Positions 1 through 9,689 of a stretch of 64,000 nucleotides of DNA are shown piece after piece (the stretch's first letter is position 1; each line of letters starts with the position of its first letter). Both the position numbers and the translations under genes were made by a program. The stretch covers positions 1 to 64,000 of the forward strand of contig NZ_BJZP01000010.1 in NCBI RefSeq assembly GCF_007992095.1, given 5' to 3'. The stretch is from Paenirhizobium naphthalenivorans. Lineage in GTDB: Bacteria > Pseudomonadota > Alphaproteobacteria > Rhizobiales > Rhizobiaceae. Below the pieces are notes generated by a model that did not search any database, was not told the origin of the DNA, and was given only the letters and a program-made list of their open reading frames with translations.

Positions 1-83
1 GCTTTTTCGTTGTCCTGCAACGTCGCCCGCCCCAACAGGACCTACCGCACGCTCCTCAATGGCACTGGAATGCAGCCGCGCGC

Positions 84-115
84 AAAAAAAGGCCCCGGGG
101 CGAACCCCGGGGCCT
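84..115 (-). terminator. Rho-independent terminator of the TRAP solute-binding gene
   Basis: A GC-only stem (ggccccgggg against ccccggggcc, loop cgaa) is followed on the minus strand by seven T residues. It lies 26 bases past the stop codon of the minus-strand TRAP gene, so it closes that transcript. Bases 1-83 hold no gene I can recognise. Confidence 0.9.
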
Positions 116-141
116 GTCGTTCCATAGCAGCTGCGGAAAGC

Positions 142-1677
<1,536 letters not shown>

Positions 1678-2430
1678 ATGCCCAAACCGATCATCGCCAT
1701 TCCCGCCGACATTCGCGAGTTCGACGGCACCACTTGGCATGCGGCGCAGAGCCAGTATGTCCGCGCCGCCCTCAACGTAGCGGACGTCATGTCCTTCATC
1801 ATACCCGCCTTCGAGGAAGGCAACGACACCGACGCCATCCTCGACCGGATCGACGGCCTTCTGGTTTCGGGTTCCGCCACCAATGTCCACCCCTCGCTTT
1901 ATGGTGCCGAGGCGCGCGACAGCGACGGCCCGTTCGACCCGGCCCGTGACGCGACGGCCCTGCCCCTTATCCGCCGGGCCCTGGAGCGGGGCATTCCCCT
2001 ACTGGCCATCTGCCGCGGCATCCAGGAACTGAACGTCGCTCTCGGCGGCACGCTGGCCACAGAGATACAGGAACAGGAAGGCGTGTGGGACCACCGCAAG
2101 CCGCAACACCCGGACCGCGACGTGATGTACAGCATACGTCAGGACGTGATCGTGGCCGAGGGCTCCTGCATCGCCCGCTATCTTGGCCCAGGTTCGGTTC
2201 AGGTCAACTCGCTGCATCGCCAGGCGATTTCGAAGACGGCACCCGGCCTGCAGGTCGAGGCACTGGCCGAAGACGGCACGATCGAAGCTGTTTCAGTCAT
2301 CGGCGCCAAGGGTTTCGCGATCGGTGTACAGTGGCATCCTGAATACTGGGCCGAGACAGATGCACCATCGCGCGCGCTCTTCGAAGCTTTCGGCGACGCG
2401 GTCCGGACCTACGCGCAGACCAAGGCCTGA
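1678..2430 (+). CDS. Gamma-glutamyl-gamma-aminobutyrate hydrolase-like class I glutamine amidotransferase
   Basis: The 250-residue product belongs to peptidase family C26 (PuuD-like class I glutamine amidotransferases), which hydrolyse gamma-glutamyl amides such as gamma-glutamyl-GABA during putrescine breakdown. The nucleophile elbow AICRGIQE places the catalytic cysteine at residue 112. The WHPE motif supplies His220 and Glu222, completing the triad. The ATG at 1678 is preferred over one at 1648 because cggag precedes it and the protein then begins MPKPIIAIPAD, as the family does. It is cytoplasmic, with no signal peptide. No other puu pathway gene is adjacent, so the exact gamma-glutamyl substrate is inferred. 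The gene ends 27 bases from the convergent dehydrogenase gene. Confidence 0.88.
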   Translation: MPKPIIAIPADIREFDGTTWHAAQSQYVRAALNVADVMSFIIPAFEEGNDTDAILDRIDGLLVSGSATNVHPSLYGAEARDSDGPFDPARDATALPLIRRALERGIPLLAICRGIQELNVALGGTLATEIQEQEGVWDHRKPQHPDRDVMYSIRQDVIVAEGSCIARYLGPGSVQVNSLHRQAISKTAPGLQVEALAEDGTIEAVSVIGAKGFAIGVQWHPEYWAETDAPSRALFEAFGDAVRTYAQTKA

Positions 2431-2457
2431 CGCAACAGTTCCAGACCACGGAGCGGG

Positions 2458-3420
2458 TCAGGCTTTTTGCGGCGTTTCCGGCACGGGTGTCAGCGCCCGT
2501 CCCGTCTCGAACCAGGAAATCAGATTGTCGACCACCAGATCCGCCATGGCATTGCGGGTCGGAACGGACGCCGAGGCGACGTGCGGCAATAGCGAGACGT
2601 TCGGCAGGTCGATGAGTTCCTTCGGCACCTGAGGTTCATTGGTGAAAACGTCGAGACCAGCGGCTGCAATCGTTCCGTTCTTCAGCGCCGCGATGAGCGC
2701 CGGCTCGTCAACCGTGGTGCCTCGCCCGACATTGATCAAAACCCCACGCGGGCCAAGCGCCCTCAAGACGTCCGCGTCAATCGCACCGATCGTCTCCGGG
2801 GTCTTCGGCACGATGGAAATCAGCACATCGACCACCTCGGCGAGACCGAGCAAGGTTGGAAAATGGGCATATGAGACATCGGTTCGCGGCCGCCGCGTGC
2901 AATAGCTGATGCGTACCTTGAAAGGCTCCAGCCGGCGAGCGATCTCCAGACCGATGCGGCCAAGCCCATGAATGCCCACATGCCGCCCCTTGAGCGACAA
3001 TGGCGACAGCGGGAAAGGCCCTTCGCTCGCCCAGCGCCCCTGACGCAACCAGGTCTCCGCCTGCGGCAACTGTCGCACTGTGTTGAGCAAAAGGGCGATC
3101 GTGGTATCGGCGACCTCGTCATTGAGCACGTCCGGCGTGTTCGATACGACGATGCCACGCGCGGCCGCGGCGTGAACGTCGACGCCGTCATACCCCACAC
3201 CAAAGCTGGCGATCATTTCAAGATGCGGCAGCTTGGCGATCCAATCCGCCGTCAGCTGTCCCGAAACAGCCACACCACGAACCCTCTCCGCCTCCTGCGG
3301 CGAAAGCGCCAGTTCCGTGCCATGCGGCACGGCAATCAGCTCGAAACGTTCGGAAAGTCTCTCGGTGACACGCGGACTGATCCGGCCCGGCACGAGGATG
3401 GCGACGCGCGAATCCGGCAT
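2458..3420 (-). CDS. D-isomer-specific 2-hydroxyacid dehydrogenase
   Basis: This 320-residue NAD(P)H-dependent oxidoreductase reduces or oxidises 2-hydroxy/2-keto acids and resembles glyoxylate/hydroxypyruvate reductases. The Rossmann signature GLGRIG is at residues 152-157. The catalytic arginine is in NVGRG (Arg233), the glutamate in NEPQ (Glu262) and the histidine in LLPHVASA (His280). GGAGG lies four bases before the ATG. It follows the LacI-family gene by only 15 bases on the same strand, so the two are probably one transcript and the regulator may respond to a metabolite of this enzyme. The substrate cannot be fixed, because the family is broad. Confidence 0.9.
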   Translation of the reverse strand: MPDSRVAILVPGRISPRVTERLSERFELIAVPHGTELALSPQEAERVRGVAVSGQLTADWIAKLPHLEMIASFGVGYDGVDVHAAAARGIVVSNTPDVLNDEVADTTIALLLNTVRQLPQAETWLRQGRWASEGPFPLSPLSLKGRHVGIHGLGRIGLEIARRLEPFKVRISYCTRRPRTDVSYAHFPTLLGLAEVVDVLISIVPKTPETIGAIDADVLRALGPRGVLINVGRGTTVDEPALIAALKNGTIAAAGLDVFTNEPQVPKELIDLPNVSLLPHVASASVPTRNAMADLVVDNLISWFETGRALTPVPETPQKA

Positions 3421-3435
3421 AGGACCTCCAGGCGT

Positions 3436-4455
3436 TCAGCGAGTGTGGATCGGGCCGGTGGACTGGCGTATCCGCATTTCCGGCTTGATCAGATGGATGC
3501 CGTCCGGCTCGTGACTGCCGGCCAGTTTGTCGAGCAAGGCGCGTGCGGCAAGCCGACCGACTTCGGCCTGACCGTTCCACACGGTGGTCAGCGACGGCGT
3601 GGCGATCGAGGCCTCCTCGAGATCGTCATATCCGGTGACCGAAATATCGCGGCCCGGCACCAGGCCGGCGCGGGCGATACCATTCATAAGGCCGATCGCG
3701 ACAAGATCGTTCCAGCAGACGGCGGCGGTCGGCTTCTGCGGCAACGACAGAAAATGCACCGCCGCCTCGAAACCGCCCTGCTTGGTGCGCGGACCGGGAA
3801 TACGCAGTTCAGGGTCCACTTCGATGCCGGCCTTGCGCAGCGCGTTGACATAGCCTTGGTAGCGGTCGCGCCCGGTCGACGTCTGATCCGTGCCACCGAT
3901 CATGGCGATGGTCCGGTGCCCTAGCCCGATCAGATGGTTGGTGGCGAGCGAAATGCCGTAGCTGTCGTCGCCGCGATAGGTCGGCACCTCGAGACCTTCC
4001 ATCTGACGGGCGATCAGGATCGCGGGCATGCCGTTATCTTCGGCAAGCTTGATGTCCTCGACCGGCGTGCCGATGGCCGGCGACATGATGACGCCGTCGC
4101 CGCCGAGTTGCAGGAGCGTCTCGATGAAGGTGCGCTGCTTCTCAACCGAGTCATAGTGATTGGAGAGAATAAAGGTGTGGCGGCTTCGGTCGAGCTCGCT
4201 CTCGATCGCTTTCAGGATCTCGCCATAGAAGGGGTTCATGATGTCGTGCACGACGACTCCGATGATACCTGATCTGGATGTTCGTAGACTGGCGGCACGA
4301 CGGTTATAGATATAACCAAGCGCGCGGGCCTTCTCCTTGATCTTCTCCCGCGTGTCGGCGGCCACCAGCGGGCTGTCGCGCAAGGCGAGCGAAATGGTTG
4401 CCGTCGAAAGACCGAGCGTCTCGGCGATCGTTGACAGTTTGACCTTCTGAGCCAC
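3436..4455 (-). CDS. LacI family transcriptional regulator
   Basis: A typical repressor of about 339 residues. The N-terminal helix-turn-helix (KVKLSTIAETLGLSTATISL) is followed by the hinge helix region and a periplasmic-binding-protein-like sensor domain (GIIGVVVHDIMNPFYGEIL and onward). I take the GTG at 4455 as start because GGGGAGG sits four bases before it and translation then begins directly at the helix-turn-helix. An in-frame ATG at 4482 lacks a good ribosome site and would add nine residues. It is first in a two-gene unit with the 2-hydroxyacid dehydrogenase. Two adjacent palindromes upstream suggest autoregulation. The effector, probably a sugar or sugar acid, is unknown. Confidence 0.9.
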   Translation of the reverse strand: MAQKVKLSTIAETLGLSTATISLALRDSPLVAADTREKIKEKARALGYIYNRRAASLRTSRSGIIGVVVHDIMNPFYGEILKAIESELDRSRHTFILSNHYDSVEKQRTFIETLLQLGGDGVIMSPAIGTPVEDIKLAEDNGMPAILIARQMEGLEVPTYRGDDSYGISLATNHLIGLGHRTIAMIGGTDQTSTGRDRYQGYVNALRKAGIEVDPELRIPGPRTKQGGFEAAVHFLSLPQKPTAAVCWNDLVAIGLMNGIARAGLVPGRDISVTGYDDLEEASIATPSLTTVWNGQAEVGRLAARALLDKLAGSHEPDGIHLIKPEMRIRQSTGPIHTR

Positions 4456-4506
4456 TTTGCCTCCCCTGGCGAACCGATGCATGCTGCGAGGCCCCGTATG
4501 ACGTGC

Positions 4507-4532
4507 TTAAACAGTTTAATTAAATAATTTAA
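4507..4532. promoter_or_regulatory. Tandem 13-bp palindromes, candidate LacI-family operators
   Basis: TTAAACAGTTTAA (4507-4519) is immediately followed by TTAAATAATTTAA (4520-4532). Each is a perfect inverted repeat around one central base, and the AT-rich block stands out from its GC-rich surroundings. They lie about 50-75 bases before the LacI-family start, where autoregulatory operators of such repressors usually sit. Binding by this regulator is inferred. Confidence 0.6.
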
Positions 4533-4576
4533 GTGCCCATTTCAATTCCCCCATTCGTCGGAGAACAAGTGCGTCT

Positions 4577-5071
4577 TCAGGACTTCTCCGGCTGGTCGTG
4601 CAGATTTCGCTCGACCTCCGCCAGCAGTTTGACGAGTTGCTTCACCTCCTTGCCGGACAAGCCCTGGGTTGCCAGCAACTCGGTCTCAGCCGAAGCCTGG
4701 GCAATGGCCTCAAGCCGCGCGCGCCCCTCTGCCGTCAGGTGGACCATGGTCAATCGCCCATCCGCATCCACCGTGCGGCGTTCGACGAAGCCCTGCGCCT
4801 CCATCCGGCCGATCGTCCGCGTCATGGTCGGCGCCTTGACACCAAGACGATGCGCCAGTGCGCCAGGCGTCAGCCCGTCCTCCTCGGCAAGCAATTGTAC
4901 CACCGTATCCTGTCCGGCATAGAGGCCGCTATCAGCGAGACCACGGGACAGATGCGTACGCATGGCACGGGAAGCCTGGGTTACGGCCGCCGCTACGGAT
5001 GGGCTGCGTGAACCGGATTCCTTTTTCTTGGAAGACTTGTTTTTCTTGTCGCCCTTGTCTTTTTTCGCCAT
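4577..5071 (-). CDS. MarR family transcriptional regulator
   Basis: A 164-residue winged-helix regulator. The first ~25 residues are very lysine-rich and probably disordered (MAKKDKGDKKNKSSKKK). The MarR core follows, with the recognition helix in LGVKAPTMTRTIGRMEAQGFV and the wing in ERRTVDADGRLTMVHLT. The ATG at 5071 follows GGGGGGAGA. The basic tail is longer than usual for the family and may add non-specific DNA affinity. It is divergent from the creatininase-family gene, with 98 bases between the two starts, so it may control that gene. The ligand is not predictable. Confidence 0.88.
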   Translation of the reverse strand: MAKKDKGDKKNKSSKKKESGSRSPSVAAAVTQASRAMRTHLSRGLADSGLYAGQDTVVQLLAEEDGLTPGALAHRLGVKAPTMTRTIGRMEAQGFVERRTVDADGRLTMVHLTAEGRARLEAIAQASAETELLATQGLSGKEVKQLVKLLAEVERNLHDQPEKS

Positions 5072-5087
5072 TCTCCCCCCTGACACC

Positions 5088-5103
5088 GGTTGTCGCGGCA
5101 ACC
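5088..5103. promoter_or_regulatory. Inverted repeat upstream of the marR-type gene
   Basis: GGTTGTCGCGGCAACC is a 16-base palindrome with one mismatched pair. It sits 16 bases before the MarR-type start and within the 98-base divergent intergenic region. This is a plausible MarR operator, but binding is inferred from position and symmetry only. Confidence 0.35.
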
Positions 5104-5169
5104 GCAATTGTTGTGACGGCTAACACTCAGCGCCCAAAATCCATAGCGAAGAACCAGGATTGACGCCAG

Positions 5170-5973
5170 ATGTCGCTGCCCAAGTCCAATTTTCTCGACA
5201 ATGATCCTTCCCTGCCGCCCGAGGCGCGACGCGACTGGATCGCTGTCCTGCCGCTCGGGGCCCACGAACAGCACGGACCACATCTGCCATTCGAAACCGA
5301 CACGCTGATCGTCGAGGGGGTCGTCGCCCGCCTGGCGGAACGGCTGCCGGCCGACCTGCCGGTGACCTTCCTGCCCGCCGAACCTGTCGGATATTCGATC
5401 GAACACATGGATGTGGCGGGCAGCAAAACCCTTGCCTATCAGGAAGCCGTGGATCGCTGGCTGTCAATCGCCGGGGACCTGTCGCGCAAAGGCATTCGCA
5501 AATTGGTCATGCTCAATGCCCATGGCGGCAATTCACCGCTGATGACCATTGTCGCAACCGAGGCACGGGTGCGCTTCGGCATGTTGGCGGTCGCCACCAG
5601 CTGGACACGCTTCGGGTTGCCTCAAGGCGTGATCAGTCCTGAGGAAAAGGCCATCGGCATCCATGGCGGCGAGATCGAAACGTCGGTGATGCTGGCGCTG
5701 AACTCCGAGCGGGTCGCGATGGATAAGGCCAAGAACTTCCCTTCGCGGCAGTCGGTGTATGCCAGCCGTTTCACCCACTTGCGCGCCTACGGCCCGCATG
5801 CCTTCGGATGGAAAATGAGCGACCTCAACCGCCAGGGAGTAACCGGCAATGCTGGAGCCGCGACAGCGGAAAAGGGCGAGAAGCTCATCACCCACGCGGT
5901 TGGCGGACTGATCGAATTGCTGCGCGACGTGCAAGCGTTCGACATCGATACTTTTGTCTGCGCGGGCGATTGA
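5170..5973 (+). CDS. Creatininase family amidohydrolase
   Basis: This 267-residue metal-dependent amidohydrolase of the creatininase fold acts on cyclic or peptide amide bonds (creatinine amidohydrolase, MftE and FAPy deformylase are relatives). The metal-ligand pattern is complete: Glu33 and His35 in HEQHGPHLP, Asp44 in FETDT, His118 in LNAHGGN and Glu168 in IHGGEIETS. It is cytoplasmic. The ribosome site before the ATG is weak. The neighbours (MarR regulator, COG0523 GTPase) do not reveal a pathway, and creatinine itself need not be the substrate. Confidence 0.85.
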   Translation: MSLPKSNFLDNDPSLPPEARRDWIAVLPLGAHEQHGPHLPFETDTLIVEGVVARLAERLPADLPVTFLPAEPVGYSIEHMDVAGSKTLAYQEAVDRWLSIAGDLSRKGIRKLVMLNAHGGNSPLMTIVATEARVRFGMLAVATSWTRFGLPQGVISPEEKAIGIHGGEIETSVMLALNSERVAMDKAKNFPSRQSVYASRFTHLRAYGPHAFGWKMSDLNRQGVTGNAGAATAEKGEKLITHAVGGLIELLRDVQAFDIDTFVCAGD

Positions 5974-6075
5974 GTTGCCCGAAACAAAGCCTTTGAACTG
6001 CCGCCGGTCAACGCCTATATGGGGTAACACCATTACAGGCGCATCGTCTGCGCCCACCACCCGATCGAGGTTTTC

Positions 6076-7173
6076 ATGACCGAAGCTGCCGCAAAACCCA
6101 TTCCCGTCACCGTACTCACCGGCTATCTCGGCGCCGGCAAGACGACGCTTCTCAATCGCATCCTGTCCGAGAGCCACGGCAAGAAATACGCGGTTATCGT
6201 CAACGAATTCGGCGAGATCGGCATCGACAACGACCTAATCGTCGAGTCCGACGAGGAAATCTATGAAATGAACAACGGCTGCGTCTGCTGCACGGTTCGC
6301 GGCGACCTGATTCGTGTCGTCGAGGGTCTGATGCGCCGTCCCGGCCGCTTCGACGGCATCATCGTCGAGACCACCGGCCTTGCCGACCCGGTGCCGGTCG
6401 CCCAGACCTTCTTCATGGATGATGACGTGCGTAACAAGACCGAGCTCGACGCGGTGGTCGCCCTGGTCGATGCCAAGCACCTGCCCCTGCGCCTGAAGGA
6501 CAGCCGTGAGGCCGAGGACCAGATCGCCTTCGCCGACGTCGTCGTCATCAACAAGACCGACCTCGTCAGCCACGACGAACTGCACCGCATCGAGGACATC
6601 GTCCGCGCCATCAATCCGTCGGCCCGCATCTATTCGACCACCCGTTCGGGTGTGGATCTCGCCAAGGTGCTGAATCAGGGCGCATTCAATCTGGAACGCG
6701 CGCTCGAAAACGATCCGCACTTCCTCGACCACGATGATCCAGACCATGTCTGCGGTCCGGATTGCGACCATGATCATGGGCACGATCACGGCCATGATCA
6801 TCACCACCATCATGACCACGATCACGGGCACGACCATCATCACCATGATCACGGCCCCTCGGCGATCCATGACGTGACGGTGATGTCGATCTCACTGCGC
6901 GGCGGCGAGATGAACCCCGACCGTTTCTTCCCCTGGATCCAGAAGGTCACCCAGACCGACGGCCCCAACATCCTGCGGCTGAAGGGCATCATCGCTTTCA
7001 AGGGGGACGAGGAACGTTACGTCGTGCAGGGTGTGCACATGATCATCGAGGGCGACCACCAGCGCCCATGGAAGGAAGGCGAGAAGCATGAGAGCCGCCT
7101 CGTCTTCATCGGCCGCAACCTCGACCGCGAAAAGCTCGAGAAGAGCTTCCACGCCTGCGAAGCGACCGCATGA
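6076..7173 (+). CDS. COG0523 (G3E) GTPase with His-rich metal-binding loop, zinc chaperone type
   Basis: This 365-residue CobW/ZNG1-type GTPase delivers metal to client proteins. Walker A is GYLGAGKT (residues 16-23), the GCVCC metal motif diagnostic of the family is at 68-72, ETTGLADP follows near 98-105 and the base-recognition motif NKTD is at 159-162. A 40-residue loop (219-259) is almost entirely His and Asp and should bind several zinc ions. The CobW C-terminal domain fills 260-365. It is followed after 55 bases by a WD40 protein gene on the same strand. The His-rich loop makes zinc more likely than cobalt, and no cobalamin genes are nearby. A weak Zur-like repeat lies upstream. Confidence 0.9.
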   Translation: MTEAAAKPIPVTVLTGYLGAGKTTLLNRILSESHGKKYAVIVNEFGEIGIDNDLIVESDEEIYEMNNGCVCCTVRGDLIRVVEGLMRRPGRFDGIIVETTGLADPVPVAQTFFMDDDVRNKTELDAVVALVDAKHLPLRLKDSREAEDQIAFADVVVINKTDLVSHDELHRIEDIVRAINPSARIYSTTRSGVDLAKVLNQGAFNLERALENDPHFLDHDDPDHVCGPDCDHDHGHDHGHDHHHHHDHDHGHDHHHHDHGPSAIHDVTVMSISLRGGEMNPDRFFPWIQKVTQTDGPNILRLKGIIAFKGDEERYVVQGVHMIIEGDHQRPWKEGEKHESRLVFIGRNLDREKLEKSFHACEATA

Positions 7174-7228
7174 TGCCGGGATGTATAATGCAGCTTTCAT
7201 CTGATTTCGTGCCTGCAAGAAGGAAAGC

Positions 7229-8218
7229 ATGATGCCGACGGTTGCTCCCCTCGACATTGAAGGTCATGTGCTGACCGCCACTTTCCTCGGCGACATTCCG
7301 GTCTTTGCCGCGGCTTCAGGCTCCATCCATAGGCTCGACGGCGGTGAGAAGGTCATCCAGGCCCATCAGGGTCTGCTTGCCTGCGTCAAGGACCCCGCGA
7401 CCCAGACGCTGGTATCCGGTGGTGAAGACGGCAAGGTGCTGCGCATCAGTCACGACGGCAGCGTCATCGAATTGGCCAACGTGCCGCGCAAATGGATCTC
7501 GGTGGTTGCCGCCGGCCCACAGGGCGCGGTCGCCTATGCGGTTGGCAAGACAGCTTATGTGCGGCTCGCGGACGGCACGGTGAAGGAATTCACCGAGGAT
7601 CGTACCATCGAGGCACTCGACTTCGCACCGAAGGGCCTGCGCGTTGCAGCAGCCCGCTATAATGGCGTGACCCTGCACTGGATCGGTACCACCGGCGCGC
7701 CGGTCGACCTCGAATGGAAGGGCGCCCACACCGGCGTCACCTTCTCGCCCGACGGGCGCTTCGTGGTCACCACCATGCAGGAAAGCGCTCTGCACGGCTG
7801 GAAGCTCGACAGCAAGTCGGCCGACACCCGCCACATGCGCATGACCGGCTACCCGGCCAAGGTGAAGTCCCTTTCATGGTCGGTCAAGGGCAAGTGGCTC
7901 GCCTCGTCGGGCGCCCCGGCCGCGATCGTCTGGCCTTTTGCGGGCAAGGACGGCCCGATGGGCAAGGCACCGCTCGAACTCGGTACCCGCGCCAATATCA
8001 TGGTCACCCAGGTTTCCTTCCACCCGGCGGAGGAAGTGCTGGCGATCGGCTACATCGACGGCATGATCCTTGCTGTCCGGATTGCCGATGGCAAGGAGGC
8101 TCTGCTACGGCGCCCCGGAAAAGGCGCGATCACCTCAATGGGCTGGAGCGCCACAGGCAAGCTTCTGGCTTACGCCTCCGAAGCCGGCGATTGCGGCGTC
8201 ATCGACATCTCCGCGTGA
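7229..8218 (+). CDS. WD40-repeat protein linked to the COG0523 GTPase
   Basis: The 329-residue protein has no signal peptide and consists of repeated beta-blade segments, for example FSPDGRFVVTTMQESALHGW near 170 and SWSVKGKWLASSGAPAAIVW near 215. This is consistent with a single seven-bladed propeller used as a protein-binding scaffold. Two adjacent ATG codons (7229 and 7232) follow AAGGAAAG, and the second has better spacing. The tight same-strand arrangement with the GTPase suggests one operon, so the propeller may dock the GTPase or a client enzyme. No catalytic residues are apparent. Confidence 0.82.
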   Translation: MMPTVAPLDIEGHVLTATFLGDIPVFAAASGSIHRLDGGEKVIQAHQGLLACVKDPATQTLVSGGEDGKVLRISHDGSVIELANVPRKWISVVAAGPQGAVAYAVGKTAYVRLADGTVKEFTEDRTIEALDFAPKGLRVAAARYNGVTLHWIGTTGAPVDLEWKGAHTGVTFSPDGRFVVTTMQESALHGWKLDSKSADTRHMRMTGYPAKVKSLSWSVKGKWLASSGAPAAIVWPFAGKDGPMGKAPLELGTRANIMVTQVSFHPAEEVLAIGYIDGMILAVRIADGKEALLRRPGKGAITSMGWSATGKLLAYASEAGDCGVIDISA

Positions 8219-8240
8219 CGGAACGTCGTTTCACCCGAAC

Positions 8241-8269
8241 ACAGTCCGTCGCATTCTGCGACGGACTGT
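8241..8269 (+). terminator. Strong hairpin after the WD40 gene
   Basis: A 13-base perfect inverted repeat (acagtccgtcgca, loop ttc, then its complement) begins 23 bases after the WD40 stop codon. There is no T tract after it, so it may be a Rho-dependent 3' end or mRNA-stabilising hairpin rather than a classical terminator. Confidence 0.55.
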
Positions 8270-8365
8270 GACGGCTGGTCCGCCCCGTCTACTGCGGATT
8301 GATTGCCCGCTCTCGGGCGCATCGCGTTGCTTGAATTGCCGCCTACGATAGGCTATCGCTCAACC

Positions 8366-9373
8366 ATGGTGAAAGACAGCTCCAAGCCCGTAAAGAAGAC
8401 CCTGCGCTATAAGCTCCTGCGCGCGCTCAAGCTCGCTGACGAGCCGGAGCGCGACAACCTGATCTACTACCAAACAGGCGGGGTGAAACGCAAAGCGCAT
8501 GCGACTTGGTATCGTGGCGAGGCCACTAACTTCTTCCCCGACAAGAAGGCCATTGCCCAGCAGAATGCAGTCGATGAATATATCGGCAAGGGCTGGTTTC
8601 CGGACGCCCCCTTCATTACCCGCAAGCATTACATCACCGCCTTCGGCAGCTGTTTTGCCTCCGAGGTGACGAAATACCTCTACCGTGAGGGCTATCAGGT
8701 TTTCGGCCGCGACATGCGACTGAACTCCTATGTGGTGCGCAGCGGCGAGGGCATAGTCAATTCAGCGGCAATCCGCCAGCAATTCGAATGGGCCTTCGAG
8801 GGCAAGACGCCGAAGATCGAACTGTGGCACGACAAGGAAGGCGTTCCGGGCGATTATTCCGCCGAGGTTCGCCAGGCCACGCGCGCTATCTTCGAGAAGT
8901 CCGACATCTTCATCCTGACACTCGGGCTCTCCGAGGTCTGGTATGACAAGCCCACCGGAGAAATCTTCTGGCGTGCTATTCCTAAACGCGACTTTGACGC
9001 CGCACGACATGGCTTTCGCGTGCTGGGCGCCGTGGAGAATCTCGACAACCTGCGCCAAACCTACCAGCTCATCCGCGCCCACCGGCCCGACGCGACTGTG
9101 ATCATGACGCTCTCGCCCGTGCCGCTCGCCGCAACCTTCCGGCCGGTGTCCTGCATCACCGCAAGCTCGGTTTCGAAGGCTTCTCTGCGGGTAGCGATCG
9201 ACGAGCTGATGCGCGAGGTCGGGCCGCCCGCCGAAAGCAAGCTTTACTACTTCCCGTCCTACGAGATGGTAACGTCCTTCCTGCCGAACCCGATGAAGGA
9301 CGACTTCCGCCACCCGAGCGAGGAATCAGTCAAATTCATCATGCAGACCTTCAAGCGGAACTTCCTGCGTTAA
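8366..9373 (+). CDS. GSCFA domain protein
   Basis: The 335-residue product carries the family-naming motif in AFGSCFASEVTKYLYREGYQ near residue 91-110, and HYFxS-like and DDFRHPSEE segments at its end. GSCFA domains belong to the SGNH/GDSL-like hydrolase superfamily and often sit with surface polysaccharide genes, but no substrate has been settled. The ATG at 8366 is chosen because the 21 residues encoded upstream start from TTG without a ribosome site. Its neighbours are a GT29-like protein and a pyruvyl transferase, which fits a role in glycan modification. A second, decayed copy of its 3' end lies at 10805-10943. Confidence 0.88.
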   Translation: MVKDSSKPVKKTLRYKLLRALKLADEPERDNLIYYQTGGVKRKAHATWYRGEATNFFPDKKAIAQQNAVDEYIGKGWFPDAPFITRKHYITAFGSCFASEVTKYLYREGYQVFGRDMRLNSYVVRSGEGIVNSAAIRQQFEWAFEGKTPKIELWHDKEGVPGDYSAEVRQATRAIFEKSDIFILTLGLSEVWYDKPTGEIFWRAIPKRDFDAARHGFRVLGAVENLDNLRQTYQLIRAHRPDATVIMTLSPVPLAATFRPVSCITASSVSKASLRVAIDELMREVGPPAESKLYYFPSYEMVTSFLPNPMKDDFRHPSEESVKFIMQTFKRNFLR

Positions 9374-9689
9374 GGGCGCCCGGAGCGCCGGCAGGTGATG
9401 AAAGGGCTTTCCTCTCCTGGCGGCAGCGTTGGTGGTGTATGACAGCAGCACATCACCAAACGGAACGCTACTGCAGCTGGAAGAGGGAAGACTGCAGAGT
9501 GGCAGAACACGCTTTCCGGCTGGCAGGTCGAGCGCTTCTCGCGAAATTCCGTGAGCGCCACATTTAGGCTCCGCATTCTGGAAGCCTCGCCGCGGTCGAC
9601 AACTTCTTCGTCGGGACCCTAAAGGGCGCTGGCAAGATCTACATGCAATCGGCCATCGATTGCTAATCAAACGAATTCCGGGAGGCGGG
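9374..9689. other. Non-coding gap with a possible gene remnant
   Basis: About 316 bases between GSCFA and the GT29-like gene carry no intact gene. On the plus strand, 9601-9666 encodes NFFVGTLKGAGKIYMQS and stops a few codons later, which resembles the C-terminal FFxTLxGxGxxxxQS pattern of AIM24/DUF124 proteins. An in-frame stop lies upstream at about 9564, so at best this is the degraded tail of such a gene. Confidence 0.3.

Noticed and set aside
6760-6860. Tandem repeat resembling a satellite
   Set aside because: It is the codon run of the His/Asp loop in the COG0523 GTPase, in frame and functional.
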